64,000 bases of DNA from Sipunculus nudus (GCA_026874595.1 CM049307.1:60336870-60400869); one strand, 5' to 3'; shown: positions 1 through 12,888, counted from the stretch's first letter. Made by a program: numbers and translations. The notes: generated by a model not told the origin, from the letters alone.

Positions 1-15
1 GAGGGTAACACTACC

Positions 16-18
<3 letters not shown>

Positions 19-80
<62 letters not shown>
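19..80. repeat. (TA)n microsatellite
   Basis: Uninterrupted TA dinucleotide run. It lies exactly at the left edge of duplication unit A; a similar tract lies at the left edge of unit B (14279-14350). Confidence 0.97.
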
Positions 81-84
<4 letters not shown>

Positions 85-2030
85 GGAATATCTGGAAAAA
101 TCATTACTCTCGTTGTTATATGGCCTGAGGTTATGTATTCACCAGTCTCGATTTGTCTGTTGAAAGGACTTACTCAAATACCAGGTTTGCTAAATATGCA
201 TGGAGTTAATTGTTTTATAAAATGGTTATCCTACTCCTGTGCACATGTGGAAATAATCTTTCACCGGGTGCAGTCACTGGCGCAAAACATAAGCATAGCG
301 CCCACGTCACCTGGTGGCAGTACCCGCAACTTCTAATCAAGACTTTTCTAGTCTGCAACCAGTGATTCTTTTGTGTTTTTCCTTCATGTTTGTCATCATT
401 TGGGAGTATATAAGTATAAGCCTCCTGCTCCCCCCCCCCCCCCCCCCCCGGTTTGTGATTAAACCCTTTTGGTCACAATGAGTATATAGTAGTAGTATAT
501 ATATGGTAAAAAAAGTGAAAGCTGTATCGATGACTGCATGCTGTTATTCTGAGAAGAAAGGTTCCTTTTCTTATACATTAATATATACAGAAATCTCACG
601 CTCACATGCACCATGTTCTACGAAACAGATCAAACCTACCATTAAACTTGTTTGTTTACTTTCAAAGGACATCCACCATGTGTGGGCAAAGTTTAGAAAA
701 AAAGACTAAGCATTTATTTGCTTTATGTTGAATATGTTGCATGTATATCTAAAACGCATCCATATAATGGTCACAAACATAAGCTACATGCATGTGTTCA
801 TGAAAAGTTAATTCGTCGACATCATAACACATGTATATGCATAAATATCGAAATATAAGATTTATTAAACAGACTTATAGTGAGGCTCCCCTTATTCAAG
901 CATTCCCCCGCCGTCATACACAAACGTAAAACGGATCTCAGTCTAATTTATATTCAACACTCATCAATAAGCATTTTATTTCAAAAACACGTTAATTTAG
1001 AACTTAAGTTTATACTTAAAACGGAGAAAATGAATATATTAAAATTTAAAATGACTAACTTACAATAGACTACGGACCCGAATCAGAATGGCCTCTGCGC
1101 TTTCTACGGCTTTTCGGGCCCTGTGTGTATGATAATTGCAAATAAATATCATTGAGCATATTTCTTCCACTGGTGTGTCGTACCGTATACTAAATATCAG
1201 TGCGAAAAATCTGCCTGGCAAGAATGGTATAACCAAAAGGTTCCAATCACTCCGGAATTTCGAAATTTTCAAGCATTTTTGGTCATGTGTAACTCTCTGT
1301 CCAGCGGGGCCTGATTTAATAGGCCCTCTGGATTAAAGCCTCTACATAAGCTCATTAACACAATTATAGACACATGAGATTTTCTTGTTTTCGTTCATGA
1401 TTTTTCTTGTACCTTTGTACCAAGGCCCCCTGGATAGCTTGTATACTTTTAGGCTCTTTTAGGTAACTCCCGATTGCAAAAATGTAAGTTAGCTAACACA
1501 AATATCAAATGAGACTTAACTCCAGGCGTTTAACTGGTCATTAATTGAAAACCTATTGGCCCAGGTGATAAAAGCCGAAAGGAAAACGAATCTTCCGCAT
1601 TTTCAAATGCCTTACAGGAGGAAGTCCTGGCAGGCCCCATCTGCATATATATATCCGCCGTCCGTTTTCTGGATCCTTGATGCCGCTGCATTAAAAGCTT
1701 CATGAAAACGCAAGAACTAAAAACCCTTGCCAGAAAAAAAACTTCTGTAATCTGAGGCAGAAATAGTATAATGTATTCGAATGACCAAGATATTTAGCAG
1801 AATAGTGTGTTTAAGTATATGAAAACAAGACTCACTTGTTAAATTTGTATATTAAACATAAGATCCTTTGTTAAGTTTTGGTGGCCTTCTGTACTCTTCA
1901 GGTACTTGCATGCTCCCCCCCCCCCCATGTAAGTTAAGGCAGAAATAGTAATGTATTCGATTGACCACAAAATTTAGCTTAATATTGTGTTTGGGTAGTG
2001 AAAACAAGACTCATTTTTAAAACTGTATAC
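81..2030. repeat. Segmental duplication unit A, 5' part
   Basis: This stretch matches 14351-16400 nearly base for base over long runs (for example 120-350 against 14394-14625, and 1060-1340 against 15340-15605). It holds no convincing coding sequence; the short ORFs are shared by both copies but show no codon structure or domain. Differences from unit B include a long C run at about 431-450, an internal ~190-bp tandem repeat (1739-1910 repeated at 1935-2030), and the lack of about 260 bp that B carries at 15690-15945. It is probably the 5' flank or 5' UTR/intron region of the CD225-like gene. Confidence 0.85.
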
Positions 2031-4384
2031 ATATCCCAGTGGGCAATTGATGTTGAATAGACATCAAATTGACATCAAACATTGATGTCAAAATGATGTC
2101 AAATACAGGTTTAATTTTAAAGTCAAATTGACGTCAAAATTTAGGCATCAAATTGATGTCAAACATTGATGTCAAAATGATGTCAAGAACAGGCTTAGTT
2201 TGCAGATCAAATTGACGTCAAAAGTTTTGACATCAAGATTTTGATCTAAATTTGCTGTCACTTTAAAGTCAATTTAATTTCATGTAAATGTCAAGTTATG
2301 TTAAAATTTCACCCTGTAGATGTTTTTCCTTTAGTGTTAACACACATCAAATATCAAGTGTAGGAACTGTTTTATTTTGATTTCAATGTCCATGAAACTT
2401 GAGTGCTGGAATGCGATCTTCAGATTTACAGCTGCCATCTGAAAAGAATAGAGAGTGTTTTAAGCATTCAGAAAAGCCTTGAGTATGTACCAGGAATTTT
2501 GCAATAGCAAGAAACATCTTTATTATTCTAAGGTGTTATTTTAATAATAATATCAAAGAAGGGACAAATAATGATTTTCTTTAAAGCTCAAAGATGTAAA
2601 CACAACATTGTCTTAAAAGCATATTACCAGCATGGAAGGGTTAAATCTTTATGTTCTTTTCAGCCAGTAGGAATACCGAAAAAGGAGCATACTTTTTTGA
2701 CAATACATCTTTAGTTTCATTATGTTTGGTTAAATGTGAACAGTTACATATGCCTTTTTCATGGTATAAACATAAAAAAATACAGTAAATGTGTATGTAA
2801 TGTAAAACACAAAGTATATTGCAAAAATGATACTCCCACAAACACTACCCACTCCCACGAGAAAATATATATATACTCCTGAGTTGCACATGGGCAGCAA
2901 ATATCATTTGCATTGCCAGCTGAGCTGAATATAGTGTAAAATCCTAGCCATGCGCTGCCCACCATGTATTTTTGTATGGGTTAACTTGTTCACTGCTATA
3001 TTGCACTTTTTGCCTAAATGTTGAGTGTGCAAGCAAAGTTAACAACCAAAATATTACTATTTATACCCTCTTCATAAGTAAATACAATATCAGATTAATG
3101 GAAATTAACTATGATGCCATATTAGGCAGAATAAACCAATTTTTAATAGGATAGTGCAATATTTTGTTTTAAATATACACAAGAGAAAGTTTGGACAGAA
3201 AAATAAGATGTAATTCCTAAAATGTAAGTTCTCTAATATGTATAGTAAATCCTGAGTTATAACAATATAAAAAAGACAATCCTCTTTTCAGTAGGATTTG
3301 GTAAATTAATATAATAGGAAAAGTCAGCTGAGCATCAGGACCTGTGGCCTGTTGTTATTTTAGGCAAGTATGCATTCGGCCACTTGTATTTATGTATCAG
3401 TATATGTCACAGTGTACATATTCTGTACAGAGCTCCAACAGCTTACTGGTTTTCTATTCAGAACTCAACATAGCCACTAATATTCCAAACTTAAATAGTG
3501 ACACAACCAGGTTTTTATGCTTTTACTTATTTACTTTTAAGATTTTATGAAAGAATAATGGTAATAAGTAATTTCATAATCACAATAACATGGATGTCAT
3601 ATTATAAACATGAGTGAAGCACCTTAATAAAATCGCTTGTTATATTAAATATATTTTACCTCTAGATGACCACTTTAATGGGAATTAAGTAGCAGTGAAT
3701 CACACCCTTAAGCATGGAATGGTTTCTTATGTATTTACTATCATTTTTGTAAATGCTCGGTGAAAATCATGATTTGTTCAGTTATTAACTTTTTAATAAC
3801 ATATATTTTACTGATTATTATATACCCCTTTTAATCGCTAACTGTAACTTTTATGCATGCATATAGTGCTTCAGGTACATAAAATAACTTTAAAAGTTTT
3901 TAAACACTTTTTTCCCATTTTAACTTTTTACATTGGTACCTTTTTTTATCACTTGAAATTACTAATTCTTATTTAAACATGTTATAAAATGGTAACTTAA
4001 AATTGTTTCACAAATTTATTCATAAAAGTGTCTGTATAATTCTCGCTTTACAAGCCAGGCCTAAAAGCAGCAATTATCCTATGTCAAGTCCAGAACTGAT
4101 TCCCATACCTGCATGCTCAATGATTATTATAAGACCTCTCCCTTGAAAGGCTACATTTTTACCATCAAAATGGCGGCCTGTATAAAGGAGTTTAAAAATT
4201 TGACATTTTCAAGTGATACCAACTTCATGTACTGCATGTGGTACTTTCAATACATCAAAATTATTTAAAGTTTTTTTTCACTTTTCCCTAATATTTTATT
4301 TATTCATTTTATTTTAATATTCAATCTTGCCACCTTTTCTATTGAACTTCTAATTGAATAATCTTATAACAAAAATTACCAATG

Positions 4385-4389
<5 letters not shown>

Positions 4390-4416
<27 letters not shown>
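4390..4416. repeat. (TA)n microsatellite
   Basis: Short pure TA run inside the 2031-6600 repeat block. Confidence 0.95.
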
Positions 4417-4422
<6 letters not shown>

Positions 4423-4999
4423 CATCTGAATGTGAATATAATGCCATGGTCATTTGCATCATTAATGTCATTATAAAGTTTTTAATGAAGATGAAATGAG
4501 GGATGAGGTCAACATTGCACTTTGGTAGAACAGAGAAGGCTTCAGTGAATATGCTTATAAGGGCATAACATGAGAGCCTGAGCACTGTTGTGGCTCAAGT
4601 TTATAAATGAGGTGAGGGAGAAAGAGAGGGGATAGCATGGTCTGTATAGGCCATGTTGTATAACCTAAGGAATGCAGCAGGTTCAGGCTAGGTCAGACAA
4701 TAATGGCTTTGGCTTCCTTTGCTTGAGTTGGTGTAATGCCCCCTGGCAGCTTCTCAGGAGCCAGTCACACTGATATGTGACACAATGACAGATCAACTAC
4801 ATGTACAGAAAACTTAGTATATAATCACACACACAGTCACACACACACATTTGAATACATATATATGCACAAATACCTCTGTTAACACAACACACGTAGA
4901 CACATACATATATATTATGTACAAGATGAGAAAAATATGCAAAAGTTCAGTTTGTAAAGTCAGATTCGAACCTCAATCTTCATTTTACATATTCCTACC

Positions 5000-5001
<2 letters not shown>

Positions 5002-5065
<64 letters not shown>
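5002..5065. repeat. (TA)n microsatellite
   Basis: TA run with a single G interruption near its right end; a second tract follows 45 bp later. Confidence 0.95.
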
Positions 5066-5106
5066 TCCAACTATAAAAAAAATGAACCAGCATGGCTATT
5101 CATACA

Positions 5107-5110
<4 letters not shown>

Positions 5111-5141
<31 letters not shown>
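5111..5141. repeat. (TA)n microsatellite
   Basis: Pure TA run inside the 2031-6600 repeat block. Confidence 0.95.
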
Positions 5142-5147
<6 letters not shown>

Positions 5148-5276
5148 TTTGATTTAAAACATAAACATAAATGGACTTGGCCAGGAAACCTCTCCACTTA
5201 ATTACCAATATTTGTCATTATTTAACAATGCAAGTATTAAAGCAGGGAGGAATGAAGAATAAAAATATACTCACAA

Positions 5277-5513
5277 TGCTTGAACACGTCTAGCCGATTT
5301 AACTGTTTTCCCTGCACTGCTGATGTTTCCCGCCAGAATGTTGGCCTCAAAAGGACACAGAAACCAAAGACGAACCCAGTTCTGCTGCTGGTGGGGAGGG
5401 GTTACACAAGTGCACTTGAGGGGATCATTTGACAAGTGACACACCGACAGTTGATGTGAGAAGCTGCAGTGTTCACAGGTCAAGTGAGGTTGCTGTACAG
5501 TCCACCAATTAAT
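5277..5513 (-). pseudogene. Candidate Cys/His-rich exon or decayed element ORF
   Basis: Reading on the minus strand, an open frame carries a Cys/His-rich segment (TCEHCSFSHQLSVCH, then KCTC) followed by a Trp/Phe-rich stretch (NWVRLWFLCPFEANI). It ends at a good donor-like site, GTGAGTAT, at about 5276, and an acceptor-like AG occurs near 5512. GC content is clearly above its surroundings. This could be an exon of a transposon-encoded protein or of a captured host gene. No partner exon was found, so it is treated as a fragment. The function is not recognised, and the boundaries are estimates. Confidence 0.25.
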
Positions 5514-5585
5514 TAATGGTTCCTTGATAAATTTCAAGTTTGGAAATAATGGCACAGTTTTGAATTACGAGATTCTTGATTGATA

Positions 5586-5995
5586 CTGTGGTTGGCTTCA
5601 TATTCGCGAGGCTTGAATTTCGCGATTTCTCCATTTTGAATGTTTCACGAAGGTTTCATTTTCGCGATCTCACCAGAACCTATATGAAATATTTGGTAGA
5701 GTCATATCTGTGTGTATTATAAAATGAGAATGAGTTATGAGTCTGTGATATATTCTACTCATATAACGATGGTCCCGTACACCCAGCACAGGTAGTTAAG
5801 TTCAAATTTAAGGTAACGTAATTTATTTTAACATTTCTCACTGTTCTAACCTATTCTCATACAGGTATTGATTTCACTGAATAAGATGGATATACTCAAT
5901 GGGCCAATTATTCCTGAGGGTTTCATTTTCGCGATTATTTCCCATTCGCGAATATCGCGAAATTAAAACCCTCGCGAACTAAAAGGCAACCACAG
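5586..5995. mobile_element. 410-bp MITE with TA target duplication
   Basis: The left end CTGTGGTTGGCTTC and the reverse complement of the right end CTGTGGTTGCCTTT form imperfect terminal inverted repeats that continue through TTCGCGAGG and TTTCGCGAT blocks. Both ends are flanked by TA (5584-5585 and 5996-5997), as expected for Tc1/mariner-type insertion. There is no ORF. It is nested inside the larger repeat block, so it inserted later. Confidence 0.8.
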
Positions 5996-6601
5996 TATAT
6001 ATTACCATTTTTATTTTGTTCACTGAATATACAAACTTCTGTCAGGAAAACAAAGCTTCTAAATTTTTAATGTATTTTATTAGTGGGGTGACAGTGCCGT
6101 CACATCACAAAAATGTTGATAGTATGTCCTTAATTACAGCATATATTTTACAGCAATATACACGTATTTGACCATTTACAATAATTTCTGGCTGTATATA
6201 AATTGCACATTATTTGAATCACAACATCATCCCCATATAATTTATATCATTAAAAAAATTAAGGAAATGTGGTTACACTTTCTTGTGAGAAGCTTAGGCT
6301 AAAGGAACATGATTCCCCTATATACTGAACAGCATGCAGGCACTCTTGCTTAAAAAAAATATTGATGTCACTTTGAGGTCAATTTGACATCAATTTGTTG
6401 TCTAAAACTTGACATCAATTTGATTTCAAATGAACATCAGTTAGATTGACCAAATTTAATATATATATTATAATTCCTTTTAAAATTTATTTGCTTATTT
6501 CCTTATTCTACTTCTAAAGTAAATACAATCAAATAAAATCTGAAATGACATTGTTTTACATTTAGATCAAATCTCAACCAATATTTGACGTCAAATTTGC
6601 G

Positions 6602-6820
6602 TTTGGCCTGCTGTCTACCATCTTCGCCACTTTCTCGTGGATTGACTACCGCACGTCCAAGTTCAAGCGTTTCATGTACCATCGCAAGGTGGCGTACGCG
6701 TTTGCTTTCACCGGCATCGTGATTGGCAGCGTCCTTGTTTTGATCTTAATCATTGTAGTAGTTGCGGTGGCTGCCAAAAAGGCACAACACGCTCGTCCTT
6801 CATTCTATGGCGAGGGTTAA
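6602..6820 (+). pseudogene. 5'-truncated CD225/dispanin-like gene copy
   Basis: The frame opens directly at the repeat junction and reads FGLLSTIFATFSWIDYRTSK, continuing through the basic loop and second membrane helix to a TAA at 6818-6820. It corresponds to residues 67 onward of the intact copy at 16885-17268. The initiation codon, the N-terminal domain and most of the first helix, including the Cys-Cys pair, are missing. Many differences are silent (for example ACC/ATC/GCC changes), and no frameshift is present. The old stop is lost, which adds about eight residues (AQHARPSFYGEG) before the new stop. It is very likely a non-functional fragment, although a fusion transcript starting in the repeat cannot be excluded. 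Confidence 0.8.
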
Positions 6821-9001
6821 TGTGAAGAGAATCCACACGACAGTTCAGTTTAAAGAATGGACCAGTACGTTCTACGCGCAACCTTTAAAGGGGCGAATTA
6901 AGGTCTGCAGTGGGAACATTGTGAAAAGGACATTTCATCAAGAGTTTGAATATTAAATTTATGAAATAACATAAGCAGCTTATGTAAATTTGAAAAAAAA
7001 AAAAAACACAATGATGACTAAGTAAAGCTCTTAGTGATGTGTCATGGGTTGCCGACTCGCATTTTCTCTCGTCAAACTCGAACTCGAGGCAAACGCTATA
7101 AGACGGTGTTTAATCGATGTAACATAACAGTAAAGTTTCGCACCAGGCACATACGCTCTACATATCAAAACAGCAGCCAACTGGAGAGCTCACTCTGGAC
7201 TCGAGACCTGAGCCCTAAGACCTCTTATCATGTGCCATCCCAGTATACTTATACATTCTAGAGGCGTATGTAAAGACCTTAACGAAACAGTGGTTGCAAA
7301 GCTGGTGCTGATATCGCTTTCTGGTCCAGTCAGAGTAAAAGTGTGTTTCTTGTTAACGCTTAAAATCTATATATTCCAAAATCTACTATACGCTCAACAA
7401 TAAATAATACCCTAGCTGCTAGATAGCTCACACAACACTTTATCAGTAATACTAATTGTGAGGTAACCACGAATTATAATTAACTTGTAATGGGAAATAA
7501 AGTTAGATTATACCACGGGGATTTTTATTTATCAACTGAAAAATTATTAATCACTGGAAAATGAAATAAGGCAAGGTATCTTGGCATATATGCAAATAAA
7601 CAGAAGAGAAAGGCTCACCTGAGAATCTGTTATTCTAAGAAATATAAATAACGACCTGGTTGCAACTGTAGAAATATACGTAGTATGCATAATGAACATA
7701 AATTTTGTCGAGGAGATAAAAATATCAGATTCTGCAACACTAGGCAGCGTGAAATGTCTAGGGGAATGAATAAAGAAGTCAGTGGTTTTTTGTTGACAAA
7801 TAACTATAATTTATTCTTAAAACAACCCTAAAATTACAATACATTAATTAATACAATTACACAGTAAAGCAGCAGTATAACATCAAGTCAATACAATCAC
7901 ACAGTAAAATAAAGTTCACGGTACCTGGATACCATCTCTGTCACAGCGATAAGTCCTTTAAATATATAAGCCGGACGAACAGTTCACACAAATTCTCTCG
8001 GAGAATAACATTCCAAAGTAAAGCTCTTGTAACAATCCCGAGAGTTTCTCATTTATGGTTTCACCTAGTGTCCTTACACCTCATATTATGAGCTCTATAA
8101 CTTTTGAAGCACAGCATATTTCTTCTTCTAATTTGACACACCAGTTGCTTTGACCATGTTCTAAGAAGAGTTAGAAAAATTGGTGACTTTTACCATGATC
8201 TACATGGTCAAATCAGCGGAATTATAGATCTTCATCTTTAGGATTTCTTGTGAACATGTTAATTTCTATTTTGTCCCAAAATTTTAGATAGACACAATGT
8301 TTCAAACAAATTCTCAGTGTAGTTCTAATACTGGTGATCTTGACTTTGATCATATTCTTCTCTTGCATAACCTTTAAAGACCAGTCATGAGAAGATTCAG
8401 TCTGAACATGTGTGACCAATGACTAACGGAAGAACCCTGTCGACTGTGGTGTCTGACGGTCAAATTTCAAGATCACATTTGAAGTTGATCTAATATGGCT
8501 TCCAGATGATATAATTCCTGTAGTCAATGTTAGGCTAAAATTGCATGCTGTTGAGCTGAGCGTCATGACCCATGGGTCACCTGTTGCTTTAGTTTCCAAT
8601 AATTATGCTGAAGTAACGAACCCCCAGATGATCTGTCAAATATATTAATGTTTCTTGTACATGAACCCTTTTAAAAAGTCTGCACATTTGCAACCGTAAT
8701 GTGTGACCATGTTTTTACACACACTCACGTAGGCTGTTTGGATTCTTCATGATTCACTCAGACACTTGATATAACTTTTTTATTTATAAGGATTTATATT
8801 ATTTATGAGTAAAAATACGTATTTCTTGTTGACCGTTCTTTTAAAGGCATTTAAAGTCACAGAGTATTTGAATAATAGTTGCCCCATGCCACTGAAAATG
8901 GTTGTGAAACCTGTCAGCTCCGGAACCACCCTCGTTGGGGGTCCTGATGACAATACATTTGGTCCTTGTACGTGACGGCTGATCGGACCCGTATATACTA
9001 C
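6821..9001. repeat. Segmental duplication unit A, 3' flank
   Basis: Noncoding. 6821-7035 matches the 3' flank of the intact CD225-like gene (17269-17500), and 8590-8810 is a more diverged match to 18905-19125 (shared CCCAGATGATCTGTCA and ATTTATGAGTAAA blocks). The middle part, 7040-8580, has no clear counterpart in unit B. No gene is seen. Confidence 0.65.
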
Positions 9002-9180
9002 CAGGGGCGGATGTAGGAGAATAAGCGTGCCAGGAGACTTTATACGTAACTGTCGTAGTAAAAGATATAGGAAAGAAATGATATCAGGCGTATGTTATGG
9101 TAGCTCAGTTTTTGTTTTTGTTTTTTTTGTCGGAGAGGAGGGGGGCATGCCCTATGCAACCACTTAAAAATCCGCCACTG
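9002..9180. mobile_element. Short hAT-like MITE
   Basis: The left end CAGGGGCGGAT and the right end ATCCGCCACTG are near-perfect inverted repeats with the CAG...CTG termini usual for hAT-type elements. Length is 179 bp with no ORF. The flanks do not show an 8-bp duplication, so the target site may have decayed. Related ends occur near 20103 and 44150. Confidence 0.55.
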
Positions 9181-11540
9181 ACGACGCACCGGGGCCTCTT
9201 ATAACTTATCTCTTAAAGTGACCTATTCAAATACAAGTTGTGTAAGGCCCATGTCAATTTTAACCCCCCCCCCCCCGCCCCCCCCCCCCCCCCCATTAAA
9301 AAAATTATTTAGATGTTTTTATTTTAGGAAGATAAATTGATTCAATTTTGATAAGATTTCCTTTGTTGTGTAGTCTAATTTACCTGTTTAGCAAACAAAT
9401 TTTGTTATTTTCAAGCTTTTCACGGATCATATGACATGCAAGCCTGCACTGGTTTCTGAAAAAAAGTGCCTGAGAACCATACCATATTTTTTTTGCCTTA
9501 CATATACACCTGCCATTATTCCTTCTCACGCTGTCTGGTTACTCCTGCACACGAGTGGGAATAAGCTTGCATCGGGCGCTGGACATAAAACTTGCGGGCA
9601 CGCCACCTGGTGACTTATAAGATAAAGATTTATAACGCTTCCAACCGGCGGCCCTCCCGGGATTCTTAAATTTTACTTCTCATTGTCCGGGAATTGTCGC
9701 GCATGTGCAAGATAGGACTTCCGGTCCTGATCGAATTCTTGTTATGGTTAGCAGACACACGTGGGCTCTGTTAACTCACTCACAGAATCATAACAACAGA
9801 TAAGACAGACACCTGCACTATTAGAGATAGTAGGTAGGTTAGCGTTATGGTTTGGCCAAAGCTGGTGACACATACCAGCGTTTATCGCCTCAGATCAACG
9901 AATCTGGCCATCGCCTCCGTCCAAACAATATTGGACACTATAATTTCAGGTGAACATGACACACCTCCGGCAATGATTATCAGCTGCGTTCAACGGATCT
10001 GTTGGTCGCAGATATTGAACCCCACTCGATTTTTGCGATGAGTTTTAAAAATGTGTTTGAACGTTCATGGAAGGGGTATTACTGTTAGAAAGTATCCCGA
10101 TGTCTATAACTTGTTACATGAATCTTTTACTTTATCACCGAAAAATTACAACAATGTCTTTGATGCAATAAAAAAGAAATTTGAAATGGAAACAAAATTA
10201 AGCGATAAGCACAGGCGCCAGGACAACTCTTTTAGAGGGGGATGTCCTATCCCATATTAATTCAATTGGAAACATAATTATTTTTTCTATTTTTAGTTAA
10301 ATATCATTTAGGTTTACAGGCATAAATCTTAATCGGAAATTACAAAATGACGTAGGCCTATCATCACCTGTTTGAAGCCTCTGTATGTCATGTATTGTCA
10401 GTTCATCGCATTTGACCAACGGATGCGATAAACGCAATGCGATAAACGCTGGCATATGTCACCAATTGTAATCAGCAAAAAAGAACTGAAACAATGCACG
10501 TATTACAACATATTATTGTTTAGACGGATGCGTTGACCGGATGCGTTATCAGGTGCGATATAAACGCTAGTAAAAGTGTAATCAGCTTTAGCCTACGACA
10601 CGACCCATTAAAAGGCAGCGTATTTTCTTATACACAACGAGTGTAAACCTCGTATCGCGAAACGCATGCAACAGACATGTATAATGAAGGCGTAGCGTAA
10701 TAATGCAAACATGGCTTTAGTGTATACAACACGAAACTCGCATGTAAACCGACATAGTGACCTTCTCTGATACAGCAGACCATAATTTCTCTAAGTAAGT
10801 CATCTGATCAAGGTAATAAACATTCTGAACATAAATTCAAAATAAAAAATGACATATAGAATGTGTAGCGAGGCATTGATCATGTTATTACTGTTATTTC
10901 AAACCCAGCAGCAAGACATATCAGACTTCATATTTAGTAAACACTCACAGAGCGCCAACACCTGTATCAGCATGCATCTAGGCCCGCGCCTTAAAGTTTT
11001 ATCAACCCATACCCTACCTTTCCAAATGAAACATTTACCTATAGAAAATTTATTCCTGCAGAACTTGCAAAACCCATGCCTATCACTAAGCAGAAAAACA
11101 TATATTCTCTTTATTTTCCCACCATAACAGTACAACACATTGTGTAATTAAAGGTTATGATGTTAACCTTATCTTTACCAGAATAAGCTTCATGTAACTC
11201 TTTGCCATTTCAAGGATTTTTTCTAACAAAATCGCACAACAATATTGGTTTCAACATAGCATGGACACTGGAAAGCCAATTTTCGGAAAAATCGATCATT
11301 TTGCTGTCGGCTTTTTTGGTCATTAAAATGGCTGACATCGAGCTTAATATATGCACCATACCTAATGATCACGTGGTGAATATTTAAGAAACTTGGGGTA
11401 ATTTTCACGAAACTTCACGAAATTTCCGTCGCACTGCAGGATATTTCTTATGCCCTTAAATAGATACACCCCTCCTACACTCTAAGTGGAGTAACCCACT
11501 AATGCCAGGCTGGTGAAGTAGGCGGCCAAATAGGTCAGAG
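9181..11540. repeat. Intergenic, part of unit A, with a diverged third copy of the 5' flank
   Basis: 9530-9612 is a diverged match to 225-330 (shared TTACTCCTG, CGGGCGCTGG-like and CACCTGGTG blocks), so a third partial copy of the duplicated flank lies here. 10615-11060 matches 20370-20760 in unit B. 9266-9293 is an almost pure C tract. An open frame at 10051-10260 (69 codons, KYPDVYNLLHESF) has plausible composition but no recognised domain. No gene is called. Confidence 0.55.
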
Positions 11541-12075
11541 TTGGGCATTATGGCATGTCTTTCTAGTAAATACCTAAATTTCAAGGAAGAAATCTTTTTC
11601 TTTAATATTTTAGATATCATATTTTTATTCCCCACTAATGAAAATATATGTTTAGACACCAAGATTGCTGTCCTAAGTTGCCTAGAAGCCGAGGGCATTT
11701 ATACATCTCTACGTAGCGGCCATTTTGGAATGCATTTGAGGAAGTGGCTCCTGTCAAAATTAAAAGGCTCAGAACATGAAGAACACATAGAAAAAGTTTG
11801 CTGCTTTCATTTAGACTTTCCCATTTTCAAATATGGGCCTAACCCCCGAACAATAAGAAAAAAGCAAATTATGGCTTTTTTCTTGTGAATGGTTTAGATT
11901 TAATGAATAATCATAATTTTGATATTTTTGATAGCATAATTGTTTTCCTTACCTATAAAAACGTATGTTTAGTGCTATGATTACTTTCCTAAGTTGGTTG
12001 GAAGCCGGGATATTAGCATTTACAAGTTTGTACATGGCGGCCATCTTGGAATCCAAGATGGCTGTCAAAATCCAT
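11541..12075. repeat. Two diverged direct repeats with an internal hairpin
   Basis: 11585-11750 and 11905-12060 align by eye (shared TATGTTTAG, CCTAAGTTG and GAAGCCG blocks). The second copy contains a perfect 23-bp hairpin at 12040-12062, arms GCCATCTTGGA and TCCAAGATGGC around one A. No coding capacity is evident. Confidence 0.6.
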
Positions 12076-12659
12076 TATGAGGAAGAGGCTTCTATGAAAA
12101 ATGGAAAGGTAAGGCCATGAAAAACGCCTGAAAAAGATTGTTGCTTTATTCGATCCGGCGTGTTCTAATCCTGCCCACATGTGAGTCTGAGCCACCTGAC
12201 AACATACATGTTATCCCCATGCTAGTGCCGAGGACCAAAACGCAGGTCCCATCAGGCCCGCCCACGTAAAGCCCAGATCCATGCTGATTATCGAGCGATA
12301 TTCAGGTGCAACCCATTACGCATGTGCAGCGCTGAACTTGCTGATGTTTGCCGTTTGATCTCCCTCCCTGCAGGTTGCACGACCAGATAGCTGTTCTAAT
12401 ATTGTCAGTAAACGTCTTCATCACCCTCAATGTCTAAGGTGAGACAATAGTTTATTTATCAGGGGTATCTGTGGAACTTGTCGCCCTGTAATGTAATTGT
12501 TGCACGTGTGACTGAGGTGGGGGGGGGGGGGGCGAATTCTTTAATATGACTGACATTTTTTGAACAAATCTTAAACAGATAGTATTAACTTTGCCAATAA
12601 TAAAACTGTGCACTGAAGGACTACTTTAATGTTCAGTGTGCAATTTTAATAATGATCTG

Positions 12660-12660
<1 letters not shown>

Positions 12661-12699
<39 letters not shown>
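12661..12699. repeat. (TA)n microsatellite
   Basis: Pure TA run in the intergenic region between duplication units A and B. Confidence 0.95.
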
Positions 12700-12808
12700 C
12701 ATTTTGCTCGCTTAAGATGGTGGTGGGGAGGGGTTAGGGCCTTGTTCCCTCCCACCTTTGGACCATGCATTGTCTTGTTCTGGTGTCAGCACATTTGGAT
12801 CAAATTAT

Positions 12809-12811
<3 letters not shown>

Positions 12812-12888
<77 letters not shown>
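12812..12888. repeat. (TA)n microsatellite
   Basis: The longest pure TA run in the window, about 38 dinucleotides. Confidence 0.96.

Larger units (their letters stand above)
2031..6600. mobile_element. Repeat block with TTGATGTCAA-type subterminal motifs
   Basis: Both ends are dense in variants of TTGACATCAA/TTGACGTCAA (2040-2290 and 6360-6600), arranged in both orientations because the core is palindromic. The left end starts around CCCAGTGGGCAATTGATG. The right end resembles its reverse complement but stops after TTTGC, as if truncated. The block sits between sequence matching the 5' flank and the 3' ORF of the CD225-like gene, so it is an insertion accompanied by loss of about 690 bp of the target. 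It contains a nested MITE, TA tracts and one candidate exon (5277-5513). No transposase is recognised. Its class is unknown; a non-autonomous or decayed DNA transposon is the simplest reading. Confidence 0.6.

Noticed and set aside
4851-5201. Long frames rich in Ile-Tyr repeats (also at 14240, 16053, 21841, 24100 and 53346)
   Set aside because: These are translations of TA microsatellites.
10051-10260. 69-codon plus-strand frame (KYPDVYNLLHESF)
   Set aside because: Plausible composition, but no domain, splice partner or counterpart in duplication unit B.
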